The notes under the pieces are model-generated. The model worked only from the letters and a program-made list of their open reading frames with translations, was not told the DNA's origin and did no database searches. Below are positions 51,465 through 61,289 of a stretch of 64,000 bases of DNA, piece by piece. Source of the stretch: Marinococcus halophilus (GTDB taxonomy: Bacteria > Bacillota > Bacilli > Bacillales > Marinococcaceae); contig NZ_NPFA01000001.1 in assembly GCF_002265875.1 (NCBI RefSeq), positions 186,001 through 250,000 on the forward strand, written 5' to 3'. The first letter of the stretch is position 1. Every line of letters begins with the position of its first letter. The position numbers and the translations under genes are program-made.

Positions 51465-52904
51465 TTAATTGTTTGTTTTTAATTGTTTTCTTAATTGATT
51501 TTTCAACAGCTCTTTTGTATTCACAGAATTCAATAACAAGCTTACTAACAAGTAAATTATTGCACCTAAGATAATTTTCACAAGTAACGAAATTATTAAG
51601 TTATTTATTCCCACAAAATATATGCATAAATACATTATTCCTGAGGAAATAGTTATTTTCATTAAATTCATCCATGGTTTTTTCACCTTATAAACTTTAT
51701 TTTGGTAAAAAAAGCTTAGCAACATAGCTATAAAAAATGAAGCAGTTGTAGCAAATGCAGCACCATTGATCCCATAACTATTAAGTAAAAAATAATTTAA
51801 AACAATGTTTATAGTTATTGCTATTAAAGAAGGCAGAAAAAAGTATTTAGCTTTTCCAGATATTTGCAAACCAATATCAAAATAATAGCTTTTCAATCCT
51901 TGAAACAAAGTAGCAAATACTATCAGTATAAGTAATTCACTAGGTATATTGTATTCACTGCCTATCATAACATTTTTAAATTCTTCTATTATAGCAATCA
52001 TACCAATTACAGAAGGGATAGATATAAAAAATAGCATGTTTGAATAATTATAAAATTGCTTTTTACCTTCTTTTTCTCCTTTCTCACTGATTTTACGGAA
52101 AATTAATGGAAGTCCGGCCAAAGAAATAGAGGTCATTATCATGTAAAGCAAATTATGTAGCAAATCATAACTTACTGCATAATTCCCATTGGCATTTAAA
52201 CCTAATATAGCAGAAATCATTAATTTATCTATATTTTGCATAGCTACTCCAAGTGCAAAAGAAAAAGTAATTGGTAAGCCATATTTTAGTATCTCTTTTT
52301 TAGTATCTTGATTCACATCTCTAGAAAATTTTCTTATTTCTAAATTTGACTTAAAATAAAATATCAATATGCTTAATAAATTCCCACTAGCGACTCCAAT
52401 TAATAAGCCCGCCACCCCAGCTCCATAAAAAAGCAAAATTGTTGTAACAATTATTGTCAAAAATTTATTTAAAGTTTGAACTTGAGAAATGATCTTAGGT
52501 TGTAACCTGGAACGATAGTATATAATAAACATCTCATAAACAGATAACAAAACCATCATTAGGAAACCGAAAAAGAAGTAAACACCAATTGAAAAATAAT
52601 ATTCAAAAATTATACTTAATATCATGGCTATCGAACCAACTATTAATAACACCTTTATATGTGATTGAAAAAAAGTATTATTAAATTTTTCTATTTGGTC
52701 TTTATTATTATAGAATTTTAAAAAGCTAGATCTTAACCATTGAAAAAACAAAATATTTACTAAACTAACTATTACAGTAATTAGGGAAAACAAGCCATAA
52801 CTGTCTGGGGAAGCTAGTCTAGTATAAATTACGACTCCTAAAACACTTAAAATAGCTGGAATTAATTTCCCTATAAAGTATATTATCGAATGTTTAATTA
52901 ACAA
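51465..52904 (-). CDS. Wzx-type polysaccharide flippase
   Basis: 479 residues with about fourteen hydrophobic helices, the MATE-like polysaccharide transporter (MOP) family. It starts LIKHSIIYFIGKLIPAILSV, with RLASPDSYGLFSLITVIVSL next, the normal N-terminal pattern of Wzx. It flips undecaprenyl-linked oligosaccharide units to the outer face of the membrane. The start appears to be a TTG at 52904 with a modest GAGAGTGG site. It is in operon order after the polymerase-like gene (48-base gap). Confidence 0.9.
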   Translation of the reverse strand: MLIKHSIIYFIGKLIPAILSVLGVVIYTRLASPDSYGLFSLITVIVSLVNILFFQWLRSSFLKFYNNKDQIEKFNNTFFQSHIKVLLIVGSIAMILSIIFEYYFSIGVYFFFGFLMMVLLSVYEMFIIYYRSRLQPKIISQVQTLNKFLTIIVTTILLFYGAGVAGLLIGVASGNLLSILIFYFKSNLEIRKFSRDVNQDTKKEILKYGLPITFSFALGVAMQNIDKLMISAILGLNANGNYAVSYDLLHNLLYMIMTSISLAGLPLIFRKISEKGEKEGKKQFYNYSNMLFFISIPSVIGMIAIIEEFKNVMIGSEYNIPSELLILIVFATLFQGLKSYYFDIGLQISGKAKYFFLPSLIAITINIVLNYFLLNSYGINGAAFATTASFFIAMLLSFFYQNKVYKVKKPWMNLMKITISSGIMYLCIYFVGINNLIISLLVKIILGAIIYLLVSLLLNSVNTKELLKNQLRKQLKTNN

Positions 52905-52952
52905 TTTACCACTCTCTTTTACCTAACGTAGAACTTAAATCAAACTAAGTTC

Positions 52953-54299
52953 TCAATCACTATTATATCTCGTTTTTTCATTCAGTACTTTAGTTTTGTT
53001 ATAATCCCAGGCAGCAACGAACAAGATAATAAAAAGGTATAAATATTGTAGTTTATGCCTTATAGCTGTACCTACATTAGAATCAATTAAACCATTAGCG
53101 ATTAATCCTAAAAGACAAAAAGCTATCAAAAAAAAGAAACCTTTTTTATATAAAGAATAATTTATTATTTTTTTAATATTTTTTAAAATGTAAAAAGTCA
53201 TTATTATTAATACAATGCTTTCTAAAAAACTTATCGCTTGTTGAAAATCTGTTATTTGCCAAGGAAAAGGAGTATATACGAAATATATCAATCTAATAGG
53301 GGAGTAAATGATTAAATCGAAAATACTAGAGTAATTCATCCACGCTAAATACGCCGTCTCTCCATCTGTACGGTAATTCATCTCTTCTGATATGTAATTC
53401 AAATTTAAATAACTTAAGTAACCTGAAACATTCAAGATAAGAAAAGCAATAATTAAACCGACAAAAGAAAAAATAACTGAAAAAATCTTGAGATATTTAT
53501 TTGAATTCTTCCAAAAATGAACTATAACAAATGGAAATAGTATTAATGTAACCAATACTGCATTTTGTTCTCTTATTAAAGCACTGAAAATAAGCGCGAT
53601 TAATACCCCAATGAGGTTTTTAATTTTGAAATCATTGAGCCAATTTATAAAAAAATATATAAGTAATGTGATGAAAAAAATAGCTAAAGATTCCCGCATT
53701 TGCATCGAAATGAAAAAAATATAGGTAGGCCATAAAGCTATAATAATTGATGTTAGGTAAGCAACTCTTTTATTGAACAACTTCAAACAAATTAAAAATA
53801 TAACATAAATGGTTAGGGCGCCAAAAAATGCATTTAATAATTGCATATAAATTGGATTTTCTCCTAATAAAAAATAAATGATAGTTGTCAATATACTATA
53901 AGGTTCAAACCCATTCCCAACATCAAAATAAAAATTTCCAGCATGCCAACTGGGAAGTAACTGAGAAGCCGTTAAATCCCAATTGTTATCATATTGATAA
54001 GGTAAAATTCCAAATATACTCATAAAAAACACTGTTATAATTCTTAAAAAAAATGCAAGAAAAACAATATTCATTAATTTTTGAGATACAGTACTAGCAA
54101 TAAAATACAATATTGAACTACTAATCAAAATACATAGAATAACTTTGATCAAAGCAAAAACATGGTTTTCTGAAAAATGTGTAAATGGCCCATTAGATGC
54201 TAATAAAGAAACAATTAAACCTATTGTTGAACCCGTGAAAAATATCAAGAATTTTTCTGTTTTACTTACTTTCAATCCAAGCATTGATATATTTTTCAT
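52953..54299 (-). CDS. Multi-pass membrane protein, Wzy-like polymerase or GT39-type glycosyltransferase
   Basis: 448 residues with about eleven membrane helices. The pattern QLLNAFFGALTIYVIFLICL, LWPTYIFFISMQMRESLAIF and ALIREQNAVLV resembles C-type (GT-C, PMT-like) glycosyltransferases and is also seen in proteins labelled as polymerases in capsule clusters. The acidic loop ILPYQYDNNWDLTASQ between TM3 and TM4 may hold the catalytic Asp. It is the only candidate for the repeat-unit polymerase in the locus. The ATG at 54299 follows AAGGTGG. Confidence 0.7.
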   Translation of the reverse strand: MKNISMLGLKVSKTEKFLIFFTGSTIGLIVSLLASNGPFTHFSENHVFALIKVILCILISSSILYFIASTVSQKLMNIVFLAFFLRIITVFFMSIFGILPYQYDNNWDLTASQLLPSWHAGNFYFDVGNGFEPYSILTTIIYFLLGENPIYMQLLNAFFGALTIYVIFLICLKLFNKRVAYLTSIIIALWPTYIFFISMQMRESLAIFFITLLIYFFINWLNDFKIKNLIGVLIALIFSALIREQNAVLVTLILFPFVIVHFWKNSNKYLKIFSVIFSFVGLIIAFLILNVSGYLSYLNLNYISEEMNYRTDGETAYLAWMNYSSIFDLIIYSPIRLIYFVYTPFPWQITDFQQAISFLESIVLIIMTFYILKNIKKIINYSLYKKGFFFLIAFCLLGLIANGLIDSNVGTAIRHKLQYLYLFIILFVAAWDYNKTKVLNEKTRYNSD

Positions 54300-54389
54300 T
54301 ACTTACCACCTTATTCTCTGTGAAGCAAATAAATTGATTAAATTTGAATTAAAAAACTTAATTAGTTTAAACAATCGCTTTAAGACTTA

Positions 54390-55505
54390 TTAATGACTAC
54401 GTTTTAAATAAAATTCTTCATACCATCTAGCGGTAGAATTTATATCATAATCTGAATTTTTAATTAGATCATAACCATCCTTTCTGTCAAATTCATTTAA
54501 CGTGTTAACTACTTGTTCAGCCCAGTAATGCGAATCTTCATTCAATGGAACATATTTCACTTGGTTTGTCACATTTACTTCTTCAGTTATTTGATCAGAA
54601 ATTATGCAGGGAATCCCTGCAGCTTGTGATTCTAAAACTACCCCTGGGAAACCTTCATGTGTTGAAGGGAAAACTAAAACATCGATAGCTTGTAGCAAAT
54701 CTTGAATATCTGAACGAATTCCTAACAAAATTACGTTTTTGCTCATCTCTAATTTTTTAATCTTTGTTTCTATTTTTTCTTTATATGGACCGTCGCCTAT
54801 TAATATTAGTAAAGATTCGGGATATATTTTACGTATTTCGTTAAATATATCTAATAAAAACAAATGATTTTTTTGAGGTTGAAAACGTCCAATATGGCCT
54901 ACTAATAACTCTCTTTCGACATTGAATTTCTCTCGCATACTTTCTCTAATAGTTTGATTAAATTTAAATTTATCAGCTTTTATAGCATTGGGCACTACTT
55001 TTACTTCACCTGAACTTACTTTCCTTTTACCGAATTTACTATTGCCAGCAATTTTAGAAACTGCAAACATATCAGTTACTTGAAAGCGGCTTAATTTTTC
55101 TAGTATTTCTTTTACCAAATTGATAAAAGATAATTCTCCTCTAGTTCCAGCTCTAGCATGTGCTACTCTAGTAACCACTCCATTCTTTCTAGCTAAAAAT
55201 TGATATATAAATGCCGTAGTTAACATATGCCCATGTACTACTCGATGATTAGATATTAATTTAAAAAAATTGTTGACTTGCTTAAAATATTCAAAAAAGT
55301 TTCTAGGACTGAAACTCGGCACTCTGTATACTTTGCCGCCTAAATCATTGATTTCATCTTCAAAGTATCCTTTTTTTTCAGTATGAACTAAAAAATCAAA
55401 TTGCACTTTGCTTCGATCTATTTGTCGATATATATCCATCGTTCTACTTTCAGCACCACCAGTGTCTAAATTACCAAATACATGTAATACTCTAATAGGT
55501 CCCAT
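54390..55505 (-). CDS. Glycosyltransferase, GT4 family (EpsF-like)
   Basis: 371 residues from ATG 55505, about 8 bases after GGAAGGAT. The GT-B fold begins IRVLHVFGNLDTGGAESRTM, with the N-terminal nucleotide-binding loop. The C-terminal half has VGHIGRFQPQKNH and the EX7E-type motif PSTHEGFPGVVLESQAAG at about residues 282-299, the retaining GT4 signature. It should transfer a sugar from a nucleotide donor to the lipid-linked unit at the cytoplasmic face. The sugar is unknown. It starts 16 bases after the TupA-like gene. Confidence 0.9.
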   Translation of the reverse strand: MGPIRVLHVFGNLDTGGAESRTMDIYRQIDRSKVQFDFLVHTEKKGYFEDEINDLGGKVYRVPSFSPRNFFEYFKQVNNFFKLISNHRVVHGHMLTTAFIYQFLARKNGVVTRVAHARAGTRGELSFINLVKEILEKLSRFQVTDMFAVSKIAGNSKFGKRKVSSGEVKVVPNAIKADKFKFNQTIRESMREKFNVERELLVGHIGRFQPQKNHLFLLDIFNEIRKIYPESLLILIGDGPYKEKIETKIKKLEMSKNVILLGIRSDIQDLLQAIDVLVFPSTHEGFPGVVLESQAAGIPCIISDQITEEVNVTNQVKYVPLNEDSHYWAEQVVNTLNEFDRKDGYDLIKNSDYDINSTARWYEEFYLKRSH

Positions 55506-55521
55506 TGAATATCCTTCCAAA

Positions 55522-56427
55522 TTATTTAATTTTTTCCGGCAGAATAAATTTCTCGCCTAATTGGTAGTCGAAATAATCCGGATAAAACTTTTCGTAGCCA
55601 CTTAACAAATAAAATGTTAACTCTCCAAAGTAAATCTTATCGTTTATTAAATATAAATCGACTCTTACTTGAGGAAAATCTTCAGCTAAATCTTCAGCGA
55701 TTTCTTTCATTTCCTGTAATTTATTAGGTTTTTTAATAACTCCATTATAATTTTGAACATCGCTTTTAATATTTAAATATTTCCATTCTAAATCGTAAAA
55801 GTTTCTTTTATGGTCTTCATATCGATCAATATCAATCCAAACTATTTCGGCTTTTCCATTTATACAAACAAATTTATAATCATTGATACCCTCGAATTCA
55901 TTGTCGTTATCTTCTAGTAACATTTCACAAATAATTTTAGGCTCAATATTATAATACGCCCACTCCCTACCTAATTTTGCAGTTCTTTTTTTCACCCATT
56001 GATTCAAAGTCATTATGGTTTTATTTTTGTCTAATTTTTCTTTGTCTTTACATATTATATTTGTATGACTTCCGTTCGTTGTTTTTAATACGAATTTCTT
56101 GGGAAGTGATTGAAAATTGATTTCTTCCCCACGACTATATAAACCATATAATGGGATCAAAATAGAATCGTAGCCTTTTGCTGATACATATTCTCTTACA
56201 CTATATTTATCTGCGCATTTAGTCATTAATGGATCACGATAATACAATTTATACCATTGAATTTTCTCATTGAATCTTTTAGGAGACTTCAAGTTTAATT
56301 TTTTTCCCATTTTAATGAAATATTGCAAATGAATCATTAACCTATCCGGTAAAAAATCTAATAAACCTAACAATTTTATCCTAGTTTCTTGATTTTTAAT
56401 AAGTTCTTTATATTTCAACTTATTCAC
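55522..56427 (-). CDS. TupA-like ATP-grasp protein (second of three)
   Basis: 301 residues, pattern of the TupA-like ATP-grasp family found in capsule and teichuronopeptide clusters: FNEKIQWYKLYYRDPLMTKC, DKYSVREYVSAKGYDSILIP, PKKFVLKTTNGSHTNII (phosphate-binding), then DYKFVCINGKAEIVWIDIDR and VRVDLYLINDKIYFGELTFY. TupA in alkaliphilic Bacillus is needed for teichuronopeptide, a polymer of glucuronic acid and glutamate. That suggests attachment of an amino acid to a uronic acid, in keeping with the UDP-glucuronate epimerase at 62.6 kb. The GTG start overlaps the previous stop by four bases. Confidence 0.85.
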   Translation of the reverse strand: MNKLKYKELIKNQETRIKLLGLLDFLPDRLMIHLQYFIKMGKKLNLKSPKRFNEKIQWYKLYYRDPLMTKCADKYSVREYVSAKGYDSILIPLYGLYSRGEEINFQSLPKKFVLKTTNGSHTNIICKDKEKLDKNKTIMTLNQWVKKRTAKLGREWAYYNIEPKIICEMLLEDNDNEFEGINDYKFVCINGKAEIVWIDIDRYEDHKRNFYDLEWKYLNIKSDVQNYNGVIKKPNKLQEMKEIAEDLAEDFPQVRVDLYLINDKIYFGELTFYLLSGYEKFYPDYFDYQLGEKFILPEKIK

Positions 56428-57515
56428 CTCACATTCTCAATTTCGCTCAAGTAAGCGTTAACCACGATTTGTCTGTCAAATTCAGCTTCCACTTTTTTTC
56501 TTCCTGCTAATCCCATATTTTTTTTGTCACTATATCTTAAATTGATAAATTTTTCTATCTTAGCTATAAGATCATTACTGTTTTTTTCCATAACAATGTA
56601 TCCATTAATGCTATCATCTATTACTTCTCTACAACCACTTCTATCCGTGGAAATAATAGGTCTTCCGGAAGCGGCACTTTCAAGAAGTACATTTGATAAA
56701 CCCTCTGGGTAATATGTAGGGTGAACGGTGCAATGAGTTATTGCTAATATATCTTTCACTTTTCTTACCATTCCGTGGTAATTGATAATACCTTTATTAT
56801 CTAATGAATCTAATTTTTCTTCGTAATTCTCTTCACAAAAACCGCATACATGAAATTTCACATTTGAATATTTATTTGAAATATATTCTGCTGCCTCTAA
56901 ATATTGATCTATTCCTTTCGCTTGCATTATTCTAGAAATGAACACAAAATGGATTTCATTTTTATTAGGATATTCTAATATATCAAAACGCTTTAAATTG
57001 ACTCCAGAACCTGGAAGTAATTTATGTTTACCGATTGCTATTTTATTATCTATGAAGAATTTTTTATTTTCTTCATTCTGAAAAAATACACAGTTTACTT
57101 TCTTAAAAGCAATTTTATATAATAATATAGATATTTTTTGGACTATGCCTTTTTCTTCAACTGCCGTCCCAAGTCCAGTAATATTTGCAATATAAGGTAT
57201 GTTCAATAGCCGGCAAACAATACCTCCATAGATATTAGGTTTAATGGTAAAAGATAAAACTACATCGGGTTTAACCTCCCTAATAGTTTTTAAATAATAG
57301 TTAAATAAGTTTAAATCTTCCATGATATTTGTACCGTGTCTAGAAATAGTTGCGTCTATATATTCACAGCCCAACTCAATTAATTCATCTATACGTTCAC
57401 CATAGGGACTGGAGATAATGACTCGATGTCCTTCATACAAAAATTTTTCTACAATTTCTAGGCGGAAATTATAAATAACTACATCATGATTAACTGTTAT
57501 TAAAATTTTTTTCAT
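56424..57515 (-). CDS. Glycosyltransferase, GT4 family
   Basis: 363 residues. It begins KKILITVNHDVVIYNFRLEI, then LSFTIKPNIYGGIVCRLLNI, a pattern of capsule GT4 enzymes such as those that add the second sugar to the lipid carrier. The C-terminal motif PTYYPEGLSNVLLESAASGRP (about 20 residues) contains the catalytic E-x7-E. Its ATG overlaps the epimerase stop (ATGA), so these two are translationally coupled. Donor and acceptor unknown. Confidence 0.9.
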   Translation of the reverse strand: MKKILITVNHDVVIYNFRLEIVEKFLYEGHRVIISSPYGERIDELIELGCEYIDATISRHGTNIMEDLNLFNYYLKTIREVKPDVVLSFTIKPNIYGGIVCRLLNIPYIANITGLGTAVEEKGIVQKISILLYKIAFKKVNCVFFQNEENKKFFIDNKIAIGKHKLLPGSGVNLKRFDILEYPNKNEIHFVFISRIMQAKGIDQYLEAAEYISNKYSNVKFHVCGFCEENYEEKLDSLDNKGIINYHGMVRKVKDILAITHCTVHPTYYPEGLSNVLLESAASGRPIISTDRSGCREVIDDSINGYIVMEKNSNDLIAKIEKFINLRYSDKKNMGLAGRKKVEAEFDRQIVVNAYLSEIENVR

Positions 57516-58381
57516 TTGGTATGCCCCAACTCTGTAACTGTTATAGTTTCTTTTAAATTCCTAATTCTATATTCTTGTTTATAATTACTCATATTTTTCT
57601 CATACACTAAATCTCCAAATATTTTATTTAAAAAATTGACTTTTTTTCTTAACAATAATATTAAAGGATTAAAAATTTTAGTTAAGATCATTTTTTTTCT
57701 ATGTACATGGGAAATTAATTTAACTATTTCGCTTGTTCTTACATACTCTTTATTTTGCGGAAAGTATAACCCTTTTTCTTCATTTTCAATTAGTAACCTA
57801 ATGAATTCGCAAAGATTGTCTATATGTAACATACTTCTTTTGTTTTCTATATTTGGGAAAAAAGGAGTTGCTTTAGCTAATTTAGATAATTTTGGATAGT
57901 TCCCTTTTGAACCCTTACCATAAATCATCGGCGGGCGAACTATAGCGACCTTAAAATTTTCACTTTCTAACGAAACAATACCTTGTTCAGCCTGTAATTT
58001 ACTATCACCATAAAAATCTCTAGGGCGGGGCACTGTAGATTTGTCGATCATACCGTTATTTAAAACACTGCCTCCATAAACAATAATGCTACTCATAAAA
58101 ATAAACTGCTTCACACCATCCTGCTTGGCTTTTTCAGCAGTTTCAATAGTTAAGTCACGATTCACTTTATAATACAGTTCTTTTTGCTTTGGATCTGAAG
58201 ATACGTGGGCAATGCCGGCTAGGTGCAAAACTGTATCGTATTGGGAGAAATTTGTATTTTCCCAAGACTCATTGCGCAGACTAATTGTTTCTACTATGTA
58301 TTCACTAGAATATTGTTTTAACCATTCAATTAAGCTATTTCCTATATAGCTATTGCTCCCAGTAATTAGCAGCCTTTTCAT
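57512..58381 (-). CDS. NAD-dependent sugar epimerase/reductase, WbpV-like
   Basis: 289 residues, an extended short-chain dehydrogenase: Rossmann motif ITGSNSYIGNS at residues 6-16, SSIIVYGG, and the catalytic pair in FYGDSKLQAE (Tyr-x3-Lys). It resembles WbpV-type reductases that turn the 4-keto product of a WbpM-type dehydratase into UDP-QuiNAc. Such a dehydratase (59038-60879) and a phosphoglycosyl transferase lie directly upstream, so UDP-QuiNAc or UDP-FucNAc would be the first sugar. A GalE-like 4-epimerase is the alternative. AT-rich composition. Confidence 0.82.
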   Translation of the reverse strand: MKRLLITGSNSYIGNSLIEWLKQYSSEYIVETISLRNESWENTNFSQYDTVLHLAGIAHVSSDPKQKELYYKVNRDLTIETAEKAKQDGVKQFIFMSSIIVYGGSVLNNGMIDKSTVPRPRDFYGDSKLQAEQGIVSLESENFKVAIVRPPMIYGKGSKGNYPKLSKLAKATPFFPNIENKRSMLHIDNLCEFIRLLIENEEKGLYFPQNKEYVRTSEIVKLISHVHRKKMILTKIFNPLILLLRKKVNFLNKIFGDLVYEKNMSNYKQEYRIRNLKETITVTELGHTK

Positions 58382-58396
58382 TTACACATACTCCTT

Positions 58397-58993
58397 TTAT
58401 GAGTCAGCTTTTCCTTCTTTAACACCATCACTTTTAAGAACTCCAAGAAATGTTTTAATTAGTATTTTAAGATCAAAAGTTAAACTTTGTTTACTTACGT
58501 ATTCACCGTCTAGTCGGGCTTTAATCTCTATGGGCAGTTCATCTCTTCCATTCACTTGGGCCCATCCTGTAAGGCCAGGTTCTATAGCGTTTGCTTTATA
58601 CTTATCCCGTTCTTCAATTAAATCGTATTGGTTCCAAAGAGCTGGCCTAGGACCAACCAAACTCATGTCGCTTTTTAGAATATTAAACAGCTGAGGGAGT
58701 TCATCTAGGCTGGTTTTTCTTAAAAATGCACCCATGTTCGTGATATAGCTTTCTGGATTTTCGAGCATATGCGTTGGTGTATCTTTGGGGGTTTCGATTT
58801 TCATCGTTCTGAATTTGAAAATATAAAAAGGAACTTTATTTTTTCCAATACGCTTTTGTTTAAACAAAACTGGTCCCTTAGAATCCATTTTAATCAGTAG
58901 CGACAACAGCACAATTAAAGGACTTAATGCAATTGTAGCTATCAAAGTTATGTCAAAATCTATTATCTTTTTTAATTTTGAATACTTCTTCAT
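58397..58993 (-). CDS. Initiating phosphoglycosyl transferase (undecaprenyl-phosphate sugar phosphotransferase)
   Basis: 198 residues from ATG 58993, after AAGGGTG; the longer frame lacks a ribosome site. This is the small monotopic PglC/WecP type with one membrane-inserted helix (about 18-40), KRIGKNKVPFYIFKFRTMKI, the catalytic Asp-Glu pair in SLDELPQLFNIL, and SLVGPRPALW followed by PGLTGWAQVNGRDELP. It transfers a sugar-1-phosphate from UDP-sugar to undecaprenyl phosphate and so begins each repeat unit. It lies between the dehydratase and reductase that would make its donor. Confidence 0.93.
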   Translation of the reverse strand: MKKYSKLKKIIDFDITLIATIALSPLIVLLSLLIKMDSKGPVLFKQKRIGKNKVPFYIFKFRTMKIETPKDTPTHMLENPESYITNMGAFLRKTSLDELPQLFNILKSDMSLVGPRPALWNQYDLIEERDKYKANAIEPGLTGWAQVNGRDELPIEIKARLDGEYVSKQSLTFDLKILIKTFLGVLKSDGVKEGKADS

Positions 58994-59037
58994 GATAACA
59001 CCCTTTATTTTTTCTTTGCGAAGCAATTCCAGTCATT

Positions 59038-60879
59038 CTAGTTATTTGCATTCACCTTTTTATTGACTGCTGAAAGATGATTCTGCTCTATATGTTCTCC
59101 TCTCGCAATTTCAAGCACTCGTTTTTTTATTTCGTCTTTCTCGAGCATTTCACATTTTTTCGTGAAATTAATAACTTCATTGATATTTATTTCACTTGAT
59201 TTACCTACATAAATTTTTGGGTACACCTGATTTTCATGGACTTCTTCTTTACTAAGAAGCTCTTCATACATTTTTTCACCTGGACGAATACCGCTGAATT
59301 TAATACCAATTTCGTCCACCGTATAACCAGAAAGTTTAATTAAGTTTTTCGCAAGATCAACGATTTTCACCGGCTCACCCATATCAAGTACAAAGATTTC
59401 TCCGCCCTTCGCAAGAGCTCCGGCTTGAATAACCAGTCTCGAAGCCTCAGGAATCGTCATGAAATAACGGACCATTTCAGGGTCAGTAACGGTGACAGGG
59501 CCTCCGTTTTGTATCTGCTTTTTAAATAAAGGAATAACGCTGCCACGACTGCCAAGTACATTGCCAAAGCGCACTGCTACAAACTTAGTTTTGCTTACCG
59601 TGTCCATATGCTGCACGATCATTTCAGCTAAGCGTTTAGTCGCTCCCATCACGCTGGTTGGATTTACTGCTTTATCGGAAGATACCATTACAAACGTGTT
59701 AACACTGGCGTGGTCTGAAGCTTCGGCTGTATTTTTTGTTCCCAGTGCATTATTTTTCACCGCTTCTTCAGGATTACGTTCCATGAGCGGTACATGCTTA
59801 TGTGCTGCAGCATGAAATACCACGTGCGGCTTTCTATCTTCGAAAATCTGCATCAACTTGCTTTTATCCTGAATATCAGCTATCTCTGTAGAGATATTCA
59901 ACTCAGGAAGACTGTTTCTAAGCTCCATCTCGATGGAATAAATGCTGTTCTCCCCGTGCCCAAGCAGCACAATTTCTTCCGGAGAAAAGCGGGCAATCTG
60001 GCGGCAGATTTCTGAACCAATGGATCCGCCGGCTCCTGTTACCAATACTCGTTTGTTAGTAATGGAATCAGCTATACCTTCTACATCCAACTTCACCGGC
60101 TCCCGCCCCAGCAGATCTTCTACGTCCACATCTTTAAACTGTGTAACTTCAACTTTACCGAGCATAATGTCTTCCATGCGCGGCAATGTCTGAGTCCTTA
60201 CTTTTGTTTCTGCACATACATTGACGACCTGGTTTAATTCTTCACTTTCGAGTGAGGGTACCGCAATAATAATGTGTTCAATCGAAAATTTCTCTACTGC
60301 TTTCTTTACATCTCTTATTGCTCCATAAACAGGAAGATCCATAATTTCAAGGCCCAGTTTGGACGAGTTGTCATCCAGAAAAGCTACAGGCAAAAGCCCT
60401 GAACTTGTTTCCTGCGCTAACTGTCTGGCCACCATTGTACCTGCTGAACCTGCGCCCACTATCAGTGTCTTCTTTCCACCTTGATTACTAGAACCATAAG
60501 CATCCCGGTAAAGTCGCCACGCCATTCTAGAACCGCCAATCAAAATAACATGCGCCATCCAGGTCATTATTAGTGTGCGTAAATAAAATTCCTGAAATAC
60601 AACTATCTGCATTAATCCTGTAAGAGCTATAGAAATGGTAACAGCGTAAACAATAGATTTAATTTCTTTTGCGCTCGCGTACTCCCATGCTTTTTTATAC
60701 AATTTGAAATAATAAGCACAAATATGGTGTACGATCAATAAAATAAATGCACTGGTGACCAATACACTATTAATAGGACGTATATCCGCCGATAATATAA
60801 AATTACAAATAAATATAGAAAAAATAACGATAGCTGAATCTAAAAAAACTAAAGCTAATAGTCTTTGCTTTAAACCCAT
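59038..60879 (-). CDS. Membrane-bound UDP-GlcNAc 4,6-dehydratase (WbpM/CapD/EpsC type)
   Basis: 613 residues. Four membrane helices (about 8-120), then a first nucleotide-binding domain (LIVGAGSAGTMVARQL, about 140-265), then the catalytic SDR domain from about 275 (LVTGAGGSIGSEICRQIARF). The active-site segment SSDKAVNPTSVMGATKR has the Ser-Asp-Lys of the family, where Tyr is replaced by Met. It dehydrates UDP-GlcNAc to the 4-keto-6-deoxy sugar. It is the first gene of the long minus-strand polysaccharide operon. The ATG at 60879 follows AAAGGAG by 11 bases. Its codon use is less AT-rich than the genes after it. Confidence 0.93.
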   Translation of the reverse strand: MGLKQRLLALVFLDSAIVIFSIFICNFILSADIRPINSVLVTSAFILLIVHHICAYYFKLYKKAWEYASAKEIKSIVYAVTISIALTGLMQIVVFQEFYLRTLIMTWMAHVILIGGSRMAWRLYRDAYGSSNQGGKKTLIVGAGSAGTMVARQLAQETSSGLLPVAFLDDNSSKLGLEIMDLPVYGAIRDVKKAVEKFSIEHIIIAVPSLESEELNQVVNVCAETKVRTQTLPRMEDIMLGKVEVTQFKDVDVEDLLGREPVKLDVEGIADSITNKRVLVTGAGGSIGSEICRQIARFSPEEIVLLGHGENSIYSIEMELRNSLPELNISTEIADIQDKSKLMQIFEDRKPHVVFHAAAHKHVPLMERNPEEAVKNNALGTKNTAEASDHASVNTFVMVSSDKAVNPTSVMGATKRLAEMIVQHMDTVSKTKFVAVRFGNVLGSRGSVIPLFKKQIQNGGPVTVTDPEMVRYFMTIPEASRLVIQAGALAKGGEIFVLDMGEPVKIVDLAKNLIKLSGYTVDEIGIKFSGIRPGEKMYEELLSKEEVHENQVYPKIYVGKSSEININEVINFTKKCEMLEKDEIKKRVLEIARGEHIEQNHLSAVNKKVNANN

Positions 60880-61289
60880 GGCATTCTTTACTCCTTTATG
60901 TAATATAGTAATTAATTCTCTTAATTTGATTTAATACTTCTTAAATTAAGGAGTATATTTTGTCATATATTAGTGAAAGAATGTCGTTACTATAATTATT
61001 ATTTCGTTGAAACAAAAAATTATTAAATATTTAATTTATAAATAAGAAAAATGCAAATATGGCGAATTGAAATTGAACATAGCACTGTAAATAAAAGTTT
61101 TTCATATTTACCGTATCACACTTTTCAAAGCTCCCCAATGTTTTAACTATCGAAGATTCGTAAAAAACAATGTTATATGGACAGAAAGACATCTTCAGAC
61201 CAACTGTAAGTATATCAACACTTCTCACTTTACTAAACACTTAATGTTGTTCCTATTTATTAGCAAATAATTTAACCACTATTTTGTTC
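60880..61289. other. Gene-free AT-rich stretch (410 bases)
   Basis: It separates the two minus-strand units of the polysaccharide locus and must carry the promoter for 60879 onward, though no convincing -35/-10 pair was found. A 69-codon minus-strand frame at 61031-61240 has a valid length but no ribosome site and no family likeness. It may be debris. Confidence 0.5.

Noticed and set aside
61031-61240. A 69-codon minus-strand frame in the polysaccharide gap
   Set aside because: No ribosome site, no recognised family and AT-rich random-like sequence; at most debris of an old gene.
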